From the NCBI GenBank assembly GCA_013396655.1, contig WBMV01008410.1, positions 62,343-126,342 on the forward strand: a DNA stretch of 64,000 bases. The letters run 5' to 3'. Positions 51,506-64,000 of the stretch are shown here, piece by piece. Made by a program: the position numbers and the translations under genes. The notes beneath the pieces were generated by a model. That model ran no database searches. It was not told the DNA's origin and was given only the letters and a program-made list of their open reading frames with translations. The stretch's first letter is position 1. The number at the start of each line of letters is the position of its first letter. The stretch is from Campylorhamphus procurvoides (Eukaryota > Chordata > Aves > Passeriformes > Dendrocolaptidae).

Positions 51506-52811
51506 GTAAGGATAAACTGCATTCCCCTAAGGGAGGTACCAAACCACAGCAGGTCTCTTCACGCCTTGTCACTCTCCCCTCTCCTTCCCTGCAATGGTGT
51601 TGGCAAAGCTGCTCTCTTTAGCAAGGTGCTTGCAATTACAGACCTTCAGTGTAGGATGCCTGTGATGTTAAATCCATGCCTCTGTTCCAGTATGAGTAAG
51701 AAGGCTCAGTTTGCTCCTGGGCAGGAATGGGGACTGGTGGGAAGGGGATTTGCTGTCTGTGGGCACTTTCTTAAGGTCTGATCCAGCTCTGCAGAGGTTC
51801 GTTTGTTTCCCAAAGCTCACATATTTTCTTAGCTTTGGGCTTTACTTGCAAAATTCCTTGAAATTAAGTAGAGGAGATCTCAGTTCTTTCCCAAGTCCTC
51901 ACGCAGAACCTATGCTGCCTGTCTTCTTGTGCAACTGCATCAGAGCCTATCCCCTGCCCACCATGTCAAATGTCCTGTAAATGAACAAGCAGTGTTCTTT
52001 AATATGTGAGGAGACTTGGGGTCCTTGTCTCAAGTGACAGCAGTGAGATACTTGTGCCTCTGGGAGCTGTTGAAGTCCCTTTTCCTACCCAGCAGTGAGG
52101 GCCAGTCATGAAGGATGATGATCTCTCTCACACAGATCCATTACTGGACTTTTTTTCTGGTCTTCATCCAGCTACGAGTTGAATTGCTGTAAATGCAGTG
52201 TCCTTTCTGAGCCCTTGTAATTCTCATATCCAGTCGTCTTGTGTTAAGTGGTGTGTTTCAGTTTCAGGCTTTTTAGAACTGATCCAAGAAAGCAATCTCT
52301 CAAGATGATCATCTTTTATTTATACACTCCGAAATGTTTTATATACTCTACTAATCCCCTGTATTCGGCAGGGTCTTTGGCCAGGAACTAATCACACTAG
52401 TGTCACTCCAGAGTGATTTTTAAACAGTTCCTTCAGCCAGATGCCACTGGAAACATGAATCTTACCCCATATTTAGAGGGCACAGAAAACATTAACAGGG
52501 CAGTTTGTTTGGGGCTGGGTTGTGGGATCTATGGAGGAGAATGTCTCATATGCTTCAAACTTTTCTACTTCCATCAAAACTGCAGTCCAAGACCATTCAC
52601 ACTCTCAGGGCTGTCATTGGGTTGGCTCAGGACAAGTTTTCTGGTTGCTTTGTGGGTCCTTTCTGGTGTGGTTGAGCACAGTGGTTCCCATGGACCCTGG
52701 TTTCAGAAAGGCTTAAGCAGTGGAGATGGGTCACACACACATAAATGTGGCTGCTCTCCTCCACACCCCCACTGTGGGCTGAGCAGTGCCCAGCAATACT
52801 GCACTGTGGAT

Positions 52812-53700
52812 CAGAATCACAGAACGATTTGAATTGGAAGGGAACTTAAAGATCATATAATTCCAAAACCCCTCCCATGGTCAGGGACACATCCCACCAG
52901 ACCAGGTTGCTCAGAGCTCAGTCCAGACTGGACTTGAACACTTGCAGGGATGGGGCATCCACAGCTTCTCTGGGCAACTTGTGCCAGGGCCTTGCCACCC
53001 TCACAGTAAAGAATTTCTTCATAATATCTTGTCTATACCTACCCTTTTTCAGTTTGAATCCATTCCCCCTTCTCCTGTCACTACATGGACTTGTAAAAAG
53101 TCCCTCTCTCTCTTCTTTGTAGGCTCCCTTCTGGTACTGGAAGGCCACAACTAGGTCACCCTGAAGCTTTCTCCCTTCCAGGCTGAACAACCTGGATTCT
53201 TTCGACCTTTCCTCATAGGAGAGGTGCTCCATCCCTCTGATCATCTTTGTGCCTTCCTTTAGACTTGATCCAACAGGTACATGTTCTTCCTGTCCCCAGA
53301 GCAGGACACAGCTCTCCAGGTGGGTCTCACCAAAGCTGAATCTCCTCCCTTGACCTGCTGCCCACCCTGCTTTGGATGCAGCCCAGGACACATTTGGTGT
53401 CTGGGTGCACATGGCTAGGTCACGTCCAGCCTCTCATTCACCAGCAACCCCAACCTCCCTCTGTTCATGCCTGGATTGTTACCGGGAGTTGCCCTGACAC
53501 AGATACAGCACCTTGCACTTGGTTTTATTAAACCTCATGAGATTCCAATGGGCCACCTCCTGAGCTTGTCAGCTCCCTGTGGATGACATCCCATCCTTCA
53601 GGTGTGGATTCAAATGTCTTCTTCCATTTCTGGTGGCCAGCTGCAGCCCTTTGTGCAGGTATGATTGTTGTCAACTCCCTTTGCTGACCTTTTTGAGAAG
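52812..53700 (-). mobile_element. CR1 LINE, 3' part including RT C-terminus, antisense
   Basis: The minus strand starts the element near 53700 and ends with the complement of AGAATCACAGAACGATTTGA at 52812. Translation of 52918-53412 gives 164 codons without a stop that contain SCVLLWGQ, MIRGMEHLSYEERS, RLFSLEGRKLQGDLVVAFQY, CSDRRRGNGFKLK and FFTVRVARPWHKLPREAVDA, all characteristic of the CR1 ORF2 C-terminus. Upstream, 53400-53600 carries the decayed NLMRFNKTKC-like region. It is the best-preserved CR1 here and fairly young by appearance, yet truncated and lacking the catalytic domain. The 5' end is approximate. Confidence 0.9.
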
Positions 53701-56700
53701 CAAATTGCATGTTGTTGACAAAACAATTTAAACTGTTAGTTCAGGAGTGACTCAATCACTTCCTACTGACCTTAAACAAATAGGTACCATATCTCAGGCA
53801 ACATATAAGAGGGATGGAAATGGACTCTGCTGCTCTGATGTTATTAAACTATCTGTCTTCTGCTGGCATGGGTAAGTTTGAAGGGACACTTAACACTGAA
53901 CTAAATGTTTCCTGTACATGTGGAGAGGAAGGAGGGATGTTCAGGCATGGCTGGTGATGTGTGCAGGTTCCTTGGTTGACCCAGCTAGTCTCTGGATATA
54001 GGAGGTTGAAAGATAGGAGAATTTAAAGCAGATGACATGGACTGTGCTGGTAAAGTGGTGGATCTGGCCCAGCCTGCTCAGTGGCCTTTCTGTGTCACAA
54101 GTGAACAAGTGGTGAGGAAGATTAGGTGATGGAAGACAGTACTTTAACAGAGGGAAGTCAGGGCCCGGCAGAACAGGCAGTGCCATCCACTGTGTCCTCC
54201 TGTCTACCTCCTTCCTGTGCCTGCACCACTCTTCATGTCCTTGGCACCAAGCCTCCAGCCATGTTTGCAAGAGTATCATCTCACTGTGGGAAGTCAGATG
54301 TATTTCCAGAGTATTGATCCTGGCGCCTCTAAAGATCAAATCAGTGTGCTCTTTAAACCCTTACCCTGTGCAAGAAGCTTTCATTTCTAAAATGGCTCAA
54401 CTTCTCCCCCTTTTCTGGGAGGCCCCATGGTGAAGTTAACAGTCATGGAACTTTGAAAGATTTTTGTAAGCGAAGAGGATCCAAAACTGTGCAGAGGAGT
54501 CCTGGCATCTCACCTCTCTCCTTGCAGATAGAGAAACCTGTTTGTGCCTGGCTCAGTGCCTGGGTATCTCAGGCTGTTCTGTTCATCATAGATCCCCAGT
54601 GAACCCAGTAGGGAAATCTGCCCTACACTCAAATGGACAAGCCACAACCAGTGCTTCTGAAGGTTGGGGTCTTCATATCAACCCCAGCATCTTTGAGCTC
54701 AGCTGTCAGGTCTGGCTTCTCTGAGCTCCTTTGGAGATGGAAAGGTGCCTTTTGCTGAGGGCTGGCAGATCCCAGAGTGCCCAAGGGATAGGGCAAACAG
54801 GGGTTCATCTGGGTCCCACTACCTGTCTGTTTCACACTGATGTCACAGAGGTTTGCCTTCCCACACAGCTGGGACAGCTGTTTTTGACAGGTATGAAGAG
54901 CAGACTAATTGACCTTTTTTTGAGAGGACTCCTAATATCCATGTGTGGTGCCAAACCCAATTCTTTCTCTAAAAACAGACAAGAGTGCTGTCTGCTCCAT
55001 GTTCTGCAGATTACTTGACTATTGCTAGTTTAGAAGATAGGGCTTACAAATATCCTGAGCTTGAATATTCAGCCATTCTGAATTTATTCTGTTTTGCCTG
55101 TTAGTTATAGGTCATGTGGTGGATAAGAGGAAATAGGGACGATAAGGATAAGACCTTGGTCTGTCTTGTCTTCATGTCCTTGAGTGAGGAGGGAGAGTTC
55201 AAGAGCTCTTTAAATAATTTGCAGGGTTGACCTGCAGCTTAATTAATTCATGTTTGCAAAACACTTGGGGATCTTTAAGAAGTGTTATTTAATGCTCTGA
55301 GTTTTGCTGTCAGCGACATTAGCACAGCCTCATTTATGAACACTTGGCAGAACAAATATGCCAAAGGGGGAACTTCTCGAAAGCACTCAGGTGGTGTTTT
55401 CAGAAGTGACTTTCACCAAGCCACACAGGAGAAGCTTCAAAAAATGCTTAAAACTCCCTGTGAGTTTTGGCATCCTAAATCATTTAGTGGGACGTGGGAA
55501 AAGATGCATTTGTTGTTGAGAGGAACCTGGAGACAGGGGTTCTGCTACCTGCCAGGTACTTGTACCAAGGACACACAGAGGGCACAGAGGCCCTGTGTAC
55601 AGGACAGGAAACACAGCAGTTATCCTTGTGTCTGTGCCCTGGTGATTCATGTCCTGGAGCTCTCCCTAGTCCCACAGATGAAGTCTCTGGGGGCAGGACA
55701 AACACATCCCTGTGCCTCAAAGCAGTGAGCTGTATTTGTTTCCATGGTAGATGCTGGTAGAGGTTTCTCTGTGCCTATTGCTGGTGTCTCTAGATTGTGT
55801 GAACCCTGTGGGATGATTGTGTGAACTCCTGAGCATCCTCTAGAAACACATACCCAAGAGGTAGGGAGCTTGGCAGGGCAAAGACAGCTGAACCCAAAGC
55901 ATGTGGGAAGAGCAACCACAGGGCAGAAAGCAGAACTTGTTGAAGGTGTGTTTGCAATCAGACTGCCAGCAGCACAGTCCTGCACTGGACATGCAAAACA
56001 CCCATCTCCCTGAGCATCCTGCCCTGCTTGAGCAGAAAGCTCATGACAACAGGTATTGTCCTGTGCAAGTAGGCCAGTGAAACTGGCTTGGGTCCTTCTG
56101 CTCCGTGCTCAGAAGAGGGGGACAGAAATGCTTGCAGTGTTTTAAGATGCAGCAGTAGAAACAAGTGGCTCTCTGCTGTCTTCCAAGCCACTTTTGGACT
56201 CCGAGCACTGCTTAAATATTGCAGCGGATGTCAGGCAGGAGTTGTTTAACTAATAAAGTATCATTTCTAATTTTTAATGACCTTGGCTGGTTGAGTTCAC
56301 CCGAGGGAAGCATTGCTGTAAGAAGAATCAGTTTCGGGCAGAGCTGTTTAATTAGTGAGCCTTCCGGGTTTCACTCGAGGGTTGGAAGAAATTAAAGCAT
56401 TTTGTCATCACAGTCAAAAAGAATGTAGCTGCTCATGGGCTTTGGTTTTCTATAAACTGCTAAAATAGCCTGGCACAACCCCTGTCAATGCTAAAACTAA
56501 GAAGAAGATAGTAAAAAGATGTGTGCAGTGTTTTTAGAAATGCTGGGAGACCACAGAAGAGTAGAAGTAGAAAAAAAAAAGATTACAATACAGAATTTGC
56601 TGAGGCTAAGGCAAATTTCTTGGCCAGTACCCAGGCTAATGGCCAGGAAGGCAGACAGCTTCTTGGCCTGATGCTTGTCTTGGATATTTGTCTTGGATTA

Positions 56701-59700
56701 TTTAAAATTATTATCTCAGTCTCTGTTCCTGCTACTGGTTTCTTCACATGCAAGGCACCTCTTTTTCTCTGTCCCTCAGGGGCAGTTTTGTTTCTTCCCA
56801 TGCAGTAAATCCTGGTTGACAGAGACTTGCTGGGCATGAGTGGAGTGTGAAGAGCAACACGACTGCTCACCTGTTCCAGGACTGTGCTTGTTCAGGAGTT
56901 GCAGGACACACTCGTGGGTTCAATGCTGTGCACCTGTGAGCTGCTTGTGGTGTGGGAACAAGTGAGAGGCATGGGGTGGCTCTGAGCCTTCCTGTCCATG
57001 TGCACGTGCTGGCTGGCTGCTCTGCTCTCTCTATGTCTTATCACACCACCCAGTGTCACCTCTGGGCTCCCTGTGCACCTCCTGCATCTTTGCAGCACTG
57101 ACAGTTTTGCCCTTGTCCAGATCCAGCCCAGCCCAACGCTGCTCAGCCAAGGGAGAAGCATTGAGTTTTTCATCCTGAAATCTCCACTGCTTTGTAGCCT
57201 TGTGCTGGTATCACCTAGGGTGACAAGGAGAAACTTGGAGTTAAGGATCAGGAGATTGTGTCTGTTCTTAGTGTTTTGCTGTAGCTGTGGGAGGTGTGAG
57301 GGGTGAGCCAACCAGCACAAAAAGATGAACTCCCTCATTCTGTCCCAGGAGGTACAGTCTATGAGTACACGTGACTGTATTTCAGGGAGGAAGCTATAGA
57401 TTAGATACATTCTCCAAGCTCTTATCAGTTCTGGACTGGAGAGTAGTTTAGCAGTGACTGAAGTATATTTTGTCTGTTAACTTTCCATTTCAACAGCTCT
57501 CATTCTGTCTGAGAGAAAAGCACTTGTCTGTCCTCTCCAAATGGCTCAAGTTTTGCTCTTTTAGTGGTGTAATTCCTCGTCCCTCTGTTTTCATGCAAAT
57601 GCTCCTCTCTCGTTGAGATTCCCTCCGTTGCTTCTGTGCTGCTCGATCAGTGGCCGATTTCCTCCCGTCTCTTCAGAGCTGGCTAATTGCTCAGTGACCC
57701 TGAAGCACAGAGCACAAGTGCTGGAGGAATTTGGCATCAAGTGCTGCTGTGCCCTGCCTTCATCAGGACTGCCTCCTCCAGAGGCAGCTTGGCCTCCAGC
57801 TAAGGAGGCACACACAGCTGAACTTGGGACTCATAAAAACTAACCTGCAGCTTGATAGCTTGCTCTGAGATTTGCAAATGCTCTTTTATCTCCTTTCAGT
57901 CTCTCACCTATTATTTAGTGTAGTTGCAAGTAGCTGCTCTCTGTATTGTTAGAGGAATAGCTGAGGAGTATGGGGTGCATCCAGGTTCTTGTGAAACCCT
58001 ATTCCTAACCAGTCACAGCTTTCTGTGTCACTTTTATAGACCATATTTTGTAAGGAACATATGCACTGGTGTTGACTCCTTGGTATGGGAAGGAAACTCA
58101 CAGCTGGAGGACTTGAAGAAGAATAGGTTGGAGACATATGTGTATGGACAGGTGGCTCTGAGCCTGCCTTGGAGCAGGAAGGGCTGAGGTGGTTGCTCTG
58201 ACAGTCTCTGTTGCTGGCATGTTCTGGTCCCAGCAAGAGGCCACACCGCTGTTGTGCAGCCTGCCAGGGTGTGAGCAGCATTGCTTGTGGCCTGTGGCTG
58301 TTTTGCTATGCAGATCTGTGACTCATGACTGTAAATCAACAACTACCAAGGGCAATACTAACAAAAGCAGGCTCCCATACACCTTCTGCCTTCTCCTTCC
58401 CCACCGCACTTTCCTGCCCTGCCACTGTGCTAGGAAACCCATTAGCAGGAAGACCCTCACAGGCCCCAAGGATCCCTTCTTCTTCCACTATCCCACATCA
58501 GGTTCCTTACAATCTCACATAGCCTGGGATAAAATGAAGGGACGGACTATCTAATCCTGGAAAAGCTGTTGCTTGGGAAATTAGATGGTCCATGTGCCAG
58601 CAAGCTGCAGTCCTTCTTGGGCAAAACTGAAGCCTTTGGATATTTACCTGGACACCCTGGACACAGTCACTGTGCACAGGTGAGTGGCTCTATGGCACAA
58701 ATCAACACCACAGTTATGAAGAGTTCTGGATCCTGGACAGAGATGTGGCAACCTTAGATACTCACACTGTTTGGAGAGCTAACCCAAACAAGCCAGCAGT
58801 AGATTTAAAGGACTTGAGTCTTCTCATTAAGTCTGTTTTGTTCATGAATTTGAAATAATTTTTTGGTTGCATCAAACTAATTGAAGGGAGAAGAGAGCTC
58901 TGTGCAACAGAAGCATTGTTGAACCCCAAGGTCAAGAGCTGGAGTTCTTCTTCGTTTCACTGTTCCTTGGCTATGTGTCTTCAACCTTGGTTTTGTTGTG
59001 TAATGTCACTTTCTGTGGCTGCTGTGTTTGGCAGTTGTTGGAGAGACAACATCAGCATATTTACAAGTTATTTTAAGCTGAAGTCAATTCCCAGTGGTCA
59101 GGGTGAAGTGTGTTTAGTATCTTAAATGGAAACACTGGCAACTGAAGCAAGAAAAGGTCCCATTTTACAAAAATTCCATAGTACTTGTGAATAATTTCTA
59201 AAGTGCAAGTCTCATCCTGTGAGGTGCTGTGTGCTGTCAGGGGGATACTGACAAAGACAAGAGGACTGGCTTTGACTTTCTAGTTTCATCTTTGAGGATT
59301 TGTGTAATGAGAAGGTTGCCTATGCTTGAAAGTGATACAAGACTGCTCCATTTTGCAATACTAGCAGTTTGGACAGAAATGCTATGGGGATTTGGTTTTG
59401 TCATCAATAGTAGTCAAGACTTTCTAGATGTAAATCTGGTTTGCGTCCGTTGGAATTTCTGTCCTCAGTAACTGAAATTTGAATTTGGTATCTAGTGGTG
59501 CCTTATTTACACCTTTCCCTGTATTTCCCCACACTGATGCTGTTATATTGCTACTGTTTTGTCTGCAGACTTTACATCCTCTTCTTTGTGAACAGATTGT
59601 GTCTGTACTTCGGTGCCTGCTATCCTAGAGCTCCCCAAGCCCCAGCAGTCTGGACTTTGTTCCTCTGCAGCCCATTGCTGCCTGTGCTGGGAAATGCCTA

Positions 59701-62649
59701 ATGCATGAGAAGGAGCCTTGCCTTAAATTTCAAAGGACTTGCATTTGGTTAGATCTTCGATTGCCTGAATATGCCTGTTCAGCTTGCACTGCTCCTCTCT
59801 GAGCCAGAGCCCTTGGCTCTCTCTAGTGCCTTGCTAAAAAGCCACAGCAGCTGAGGAGGTGGCACAGCACAATGTTGTGGCAAGAGAGACATTGCCCAGC
59901 CTTATGGGATGTTTGGCTCACCTGTCCTCCGTCTTTCTTGCTTTATCTGTCCTCTGTGCAGTCATTTCTATGCAGATGACTAAAATCCCCTTCAGGGTAT
60001 TGAGGGATTCCAAGAAATCACCAGTTCTTTGCCTGAGTAACAGCCCCAGCACAAAGACAGAGGGAACCCCAGGGGGACAAGATATTTTCAAAGCATACCT
60101 TTGGCAGAGCCAGCAGTGGATGGTTTTTGGGAGACTCTCGTTGCCCCAGCAATGGCTGGGTGTGACTGCAGGTCTGCCACCCTGCAGAGAGAGCTTGATG
60201 CTCAGCCCCCTGCCAGGACTGATTAGAGCAGCCTGCTGAAGGAGGTGATGTGGGTGCTTATCCTTCAGGTCACCTGAGGGTAAGCTGTTTTTTAGCCAGA
60301 CAGCCCCAAGCAGCTCTCAGTAGTGCAGCTATTCCTGTGCCTTGATTCTTCACAGGGGTGTGGAGGAGGAAAGCTTGTTAGCTCAGCGCTTGAGCCACAG
60401 GGTGTGTTTGAAGGACAAGGTGATGGCTCATCATGAGGACAAGGTGCGAAGCAGTGGATGGGCCTGAGAGACCCAGCAGTGGTTCTGGCCTCTGCATCTG
60501 CTTGGGTGAGATGCAGCTCCTCTCCATATTGAAGTGGGCTGAGGACACCCATGTCCCTGGGAGCGACAGCAGCCAAGGGAGAGTTGTCCATAGACACCCT
60601 GGATCTGCTCTTCTACAACCTCTTCTTTGTGCTTCTCTTCTACTGAGTGCTTTTGGGACACACCCAATACTGTCATACCTCAGGAGAAGAGCCGCAGTTG
60701 GGGTGCACTGATGGACAGGCCTGTCCCACCAGGGCCCAGCTCCTTGTGGGGTCTCCTGTCTGACATTTGGATGTCACAGACTTTCAAGTCTAAGAATTCC
60801 AGCTGGACCAGCCAGGTCACTGGAGGCCTGGTGAAAATTAAAAACTGGAATGGGGCACCAAAAGATGCTCACCCACAACCAACAGACACAGCAATAATTT
60901 GCATGCTGTTACCATTCCAGCCAGTAATCCCATCTTGGCCTTGTGCTGTCCATTCTGGCAGACAGAGGAGTGAGAAGGGGAAGAGGTAAGTGCAGGCACT
61001 GGTGTGAAGCAGAGGGAAGATGTGGCAGTGGTTTGAGGGAATGAATGAGAAGCTGGATCACAGCACAATGAGGAAGGAGCATGCATCCCATGGCTGTCCT
61101 CACCAGAAAAGTGCAAAATCGTGGAACACACATGAGCAGCTCCCTCTTAGCTCTGCACCTCCACAGGGGTTGGTTTGGCCTTCATTTGTGCTGGTCATGC
61201 AATTAAGGTGGAAAAACGGAATTAATTCTCCCCAGTTCATGGCTGTGCGCTGTCCTGAGCATCGACCTAAGGACTCAGCAGGGATGGAGAACAGAACACT
61301 GGTCTTCATTTGCAAGATCCATGCCCGTCATGTTTTTGCCTTTCTTCACTGAACCCAGCAATGCTCCAGAGCTTAAATAGGGCGGGCTTTTACGCTTTTT
61401 TGAGCTCTTCAAATTTTTCTTACTATTGATATTATATACCTTGTCTCTGGGCATCAACTGGGGTCTCTGGGGCAGTGTCCCTTGTTACAAAGCGTGGTGG
61501 TATTTGCTGCACTGACAAAGGCAGGAAATTTGTCATGACATGGAATAGGAAGAAATACAGCTATGAGGGCCAGAGGAACAGCTTGATATCTGGCACATCC
61601 CTGTAACTGCTCCTGAGCCGCTGCCAGATCCTGACACAGCCTTCCCCAAACAGCCGGCCTGGGCTGGAAAGGGCTGAGGCTGCCTGGGGAGACAAGAGGG
61701 CAGCTCCCTGATTGTGTCTGTGCTGTTGCAAAACACATCCCAAATGCACTGCTATAAAAAGCCCCTCACTTTCAGACTTCACCTGCGTGTTTCTTGACAC
61801 TGGGTGCGTTTACCTGCAGATCTCCATGCCCCTGGCATGTCCTGACTGAAACCATCGCACTGCTCCCAGCCTTTCCCAAACCTCTCCCCGACTCTTGCCA
61901 CCTACCAGCCTCCTCCAAAAGAAAAGGAAAGGGAGACACCTGTCCCTGCAGGCAGGCCAAATAAATGTCCCTCGCTCAAATTAATTTGATGGGCTGAATA
62001 GAGAATTGTTTAAATGAGAGAAGAGAAGGAATGGCCAATGAATAAAATGTCTTGCTGCTTACGATGATGGAACTGACGCAAGAGGATTATTTTTATCCTG
62101 TGGAGAAAGGGAAGAGCCCTGTGAAGCAATGGAGAAGAGGGGCTGCCTTACAGTCCCACTGGCTGTGGGAGATGCAGCAACGACAGCAATCAAAGCAGCT
62201 CCAAGGTTCTCCTGGAGGGAAACTGTTATGCTCCAATTCACTGACTGATTCTGTGAGATGGCATGCCAGACACCAACTGTGTGAGGCCGTGTTAGAGGAA
62301 GTATCCCCTGATCTCTTCTACTCCCATATCTCACCGGGGAGCTGCCTCTGATCCCACTACTCTCACTCTGGGGTGTGTCTGAGCTCCTCAGCCCCCACAG
62401 GGTCAGTGCAAAGACCTGTTTTGTCTGAGCATTGTTGTGTTTCTCACCTCCCACCTGTTGGGCTGAAATCTCCTTCTTGTTATCTCGCAGCCTGCATCCC
62501 ATAAGCTGTGCCCTTGCTGCACTGTGTCCTGTGGGTGCAGCTCTCCCACTGCCTTCCCCAGCACAAAGGGATCCCTTCACATGCCTGGCCATGGTGCTTC
62601 CATTGCTCTGCAGTGGCAGAGCTGACTGTTTCACAGCTCCATGGGAGTT

Positions 62650-63480
62650 CTGGATACCACTCAGGGGATTATCCCTCTAACTCCAACCCTAATGGCAGAA
62701 CATTCCCTCCTAACAGACCTGTATGTGTGCAGGGAATTGTCCCTGCTCACTTGCAATATCTTGCATTTATTCTTTTTAAATCGCATAGAGGTTTTCCAGG
62801 TCACATCTCTAGTCCAGCAAAGTAATTTCCAATTCCAGTCCTGCCTTCCGGGACACCTGCAGCCTCCTCGTCTGTCCCAATGTCCACACTCTAAGAGAAG
62901 CTCTAACCAGATCCCCTCCAGATCGTGGAGCTGTGGGAGTTGCATACAACTCAGTGCTGGTAGCTTTGGGTACAGCTACTCTGGGTCTTACCAGTTTCTA
63001 CCCACTTTATATAGATCTGTTATCTCACTTCAGTGTCAGAATATCAAGGTAGACAATGGCAGTCTTCCTGTGGTCGAGGTTAATGGCTTCTGTATCTTGC
63101 CTGTCCACAAGGTTTATTGTAGTGCTGCAAAAAGAAATCAGTTTGGTGCAACATGACTTCTCTGGTGCAAATGCATGTTAGTTTTGATGCATTTCAGTAA
63201 TGTTACAGCTTGTTGACTTGTTCCACCTGTCTTCTGAAAAGTGAGGTTAAACTGAAGGGTCTGTGGTTCTCTTCTTTTTTGGATAGTTACTGCTGTTACA
63301 TTTTTTCAGCTTTCTGATCCCTGTCATCCTCTGAGATTCCCCAAGAAACTGCTTTGGATTAGGGATGCTAATGTGGCAACAGCTGCCTTCCCAGAGGGTT
63401 GGGGCTGCTGTGATCAGGATGGTCTCAAACACCATGATCAAGTCACAGTGTGTGGGCACAGAAAACGGGCTTTATAAGGC
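62650..63480 (-). mobile_element. Decayed CR1 LINE reverse-transcriptase region, antisense
   Basis: On the minus strand, a region near 63250-63300 matches the FKKGKKEDPGNYRPVSLTS segment with a frame break. The complement of AGAAATCAGTTTGGTGCAAC near 63140 is the QHGF..SCLTNLIS region, and AAGGTAGACAATGGCAG near 63045 is the VDVVYLD region. A frame at 62661-62945 reads MRFKKNKCKILQVSRDNSLH, the MRFNKDKCKVLHLG motif. Motif order and spacing (about 700 nt from end to end) match one RT domain. The plus-strand open frame 62641-63156 is its shadow. Confidence 0.75.
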
Positions 63481-64000
63481 AAACAAATACACATGGGAAG
63501 ATGAGAAAAGTGTATGTGTTCTAAAGCTTTTATTTTATTCTCCAGATATATATTATTTGTGATAATAAAAGGCCTTGCCTCTCCCTACCAGCCTGTGCTG
63601 TCTAGGTACACACTAACCCATGCCCTGATCAGCCAGAGCAGAAATCTTCCCACTTGGTTGCTGGTGTCAGCTGTGATATGCTGAGGATTTGGGATTGCAG
63701 GAAAGGGGAAAGGTTCTTTCCCAGGAGTACAGAGGGAGCATGACCGTGGGCACTGCTCAGTCTTTTTCTTGTTTGCCTCCTCTGACTTCTTGGTGATTAT
63801 GTAGACTTGCTGACAGAAGTTAGATACCAAAACCAGAATGACCAGAAACTACTTTGCAAATGCAGCTTTGAGACTGGTGGGTGCTGAACCCTCACCAGGA
63901 TTAGGCCTCCTGCTTTGATTTGCACTAAAGGAACCTGCTAAGCCAGGAAAATTAACTCAAGGGCTCTCATTTTGTCTGGCTGTCCTAGTTCAGCAGGGGG

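Larger units (their letters stand above)
51506..64000 (+). other. Presumed last DNAI1 intron / downstream flank
   Basis: It begins with donor gtaagg. I looked for the short terminal DNAI1 exon, a lysine/glutamate-rich tail of about 30 codons ending in a stop, and did not see it, so it should lie beyond the window or be too diverged to spot by eye. Two large antisense CR1 copies (52.81-53.7 and 62.65-63.48 kb) are the only features I can name. No trace of ENHO or CNTFR, the genes that follow DNAI1 in human 9p13, was recognised. Confidence 0.6.

Noticed and set aside
55282..55728. 148-codon plus-strand frame with an EKLQKMLKTP segment, considered as the DNAI1 tail exon
   Set aside because: It does not match the expected charged C-terminal tail, lacks a suitable acceptor, and is overlapped by other open frames.
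56521..56808. 95-codon frame beginning with a KSRSRKKKDYNTEFAEAKAN-like coding look
   Set aside because: The basic part is read from a short A run, and the rest matches no family and has no splice logic with DNAI1. It was considered and dropped as the DNAI1 terminal exon.
62059..62634. 191-codon minus-strand open frame
   Set aside because: No recognisable motif, low-complexity-like composition, and competing open frames on the other strand; probably chance in a GC-richer patch.
62641..63156. 171-codon plus-strand open frame
   Set aside because: The minus strand of the same stretch carries CR1 RT motifs in the right order, so this frame is antisense to a decayed LINE.
1..64000. tRNA, rRNA, CRISPR arrays, operon-like gene clusters or phage-like modules
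   Set aside because: I looked for B-box-like tRNA sequence, regularly spaced repeats and close-packed coding frames and saw none; the window is a vertebrate gene interior.

Overview
This window is vertebrate nuclear DNA, almost certainly from a bird. Protein-coding sequence is sparse and split by long introns with canonical GT-AG borders. The interspersed repeats are almost all CR1 non-LTR retrotransposons, many of them ending in the avian CR1 tail (TTCTATGATTCTATGA-like). The A-rich and T/G-rich low-complexity tracts are of a kind I associate with neoavian, perhaps passerine, genomes, but the sequence does not fix the order or species.

I recognise one gene: DNAI1, encoding dynein axonemal intermediate chain 1, on the + strand. 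Seven consecutive internal exons lie at 7615-7862, 23715-23804, 28384-28468, 30340-30419, 36907-37055, 37917-38016 and 51320-51505. They join in a single open frame of 312 complete codons, plus 2 nt that finish a codon begun in an upstream exon. They cover most of the WD40-repeat half of the protein. The first half of the gene should lie upstream of base 1. The short last coding exon was not found and should lie beyond 64000. DNAI1 is a subunit of the outer dynein arm of motile cilia and sperm flagella. In birds the human 9p13 block containing it is expected on the Z chromosome (inference, not visible here).

Layout: 1-7614 is flanking or intron sequence with a CR1 fragment at the left edge. 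7863-23714 is a 15.9 kb intron with three CR1 remnants, including a 1.3 kb old copy near 18.7-19.9 kb. 23805-36906 holds three short exons, a MIR-like fragment, two CR1 tails and a perfect 21-bp-arm hairpin. 36907-38016 is the compact part, with two exons 861 bp apart. 38017-51319 is a 13.3 kb intron with a 240-bp tandem duplication and two CR1 copies. 51506-64000 is 12.5 kb of presumed last intron with two large antisense CR1 copies.

There is no sign of a mobile system with intact coding capacity, a CRISPR array, an operon or any other prokaryotic-type system. I found no convincing new biological system. The most unusual local structures are the perfect hairpin at 29776-29820, the tandem duplication at 38917-39394, and a weak candidate small membrane-protein ORF at 12121-12330.
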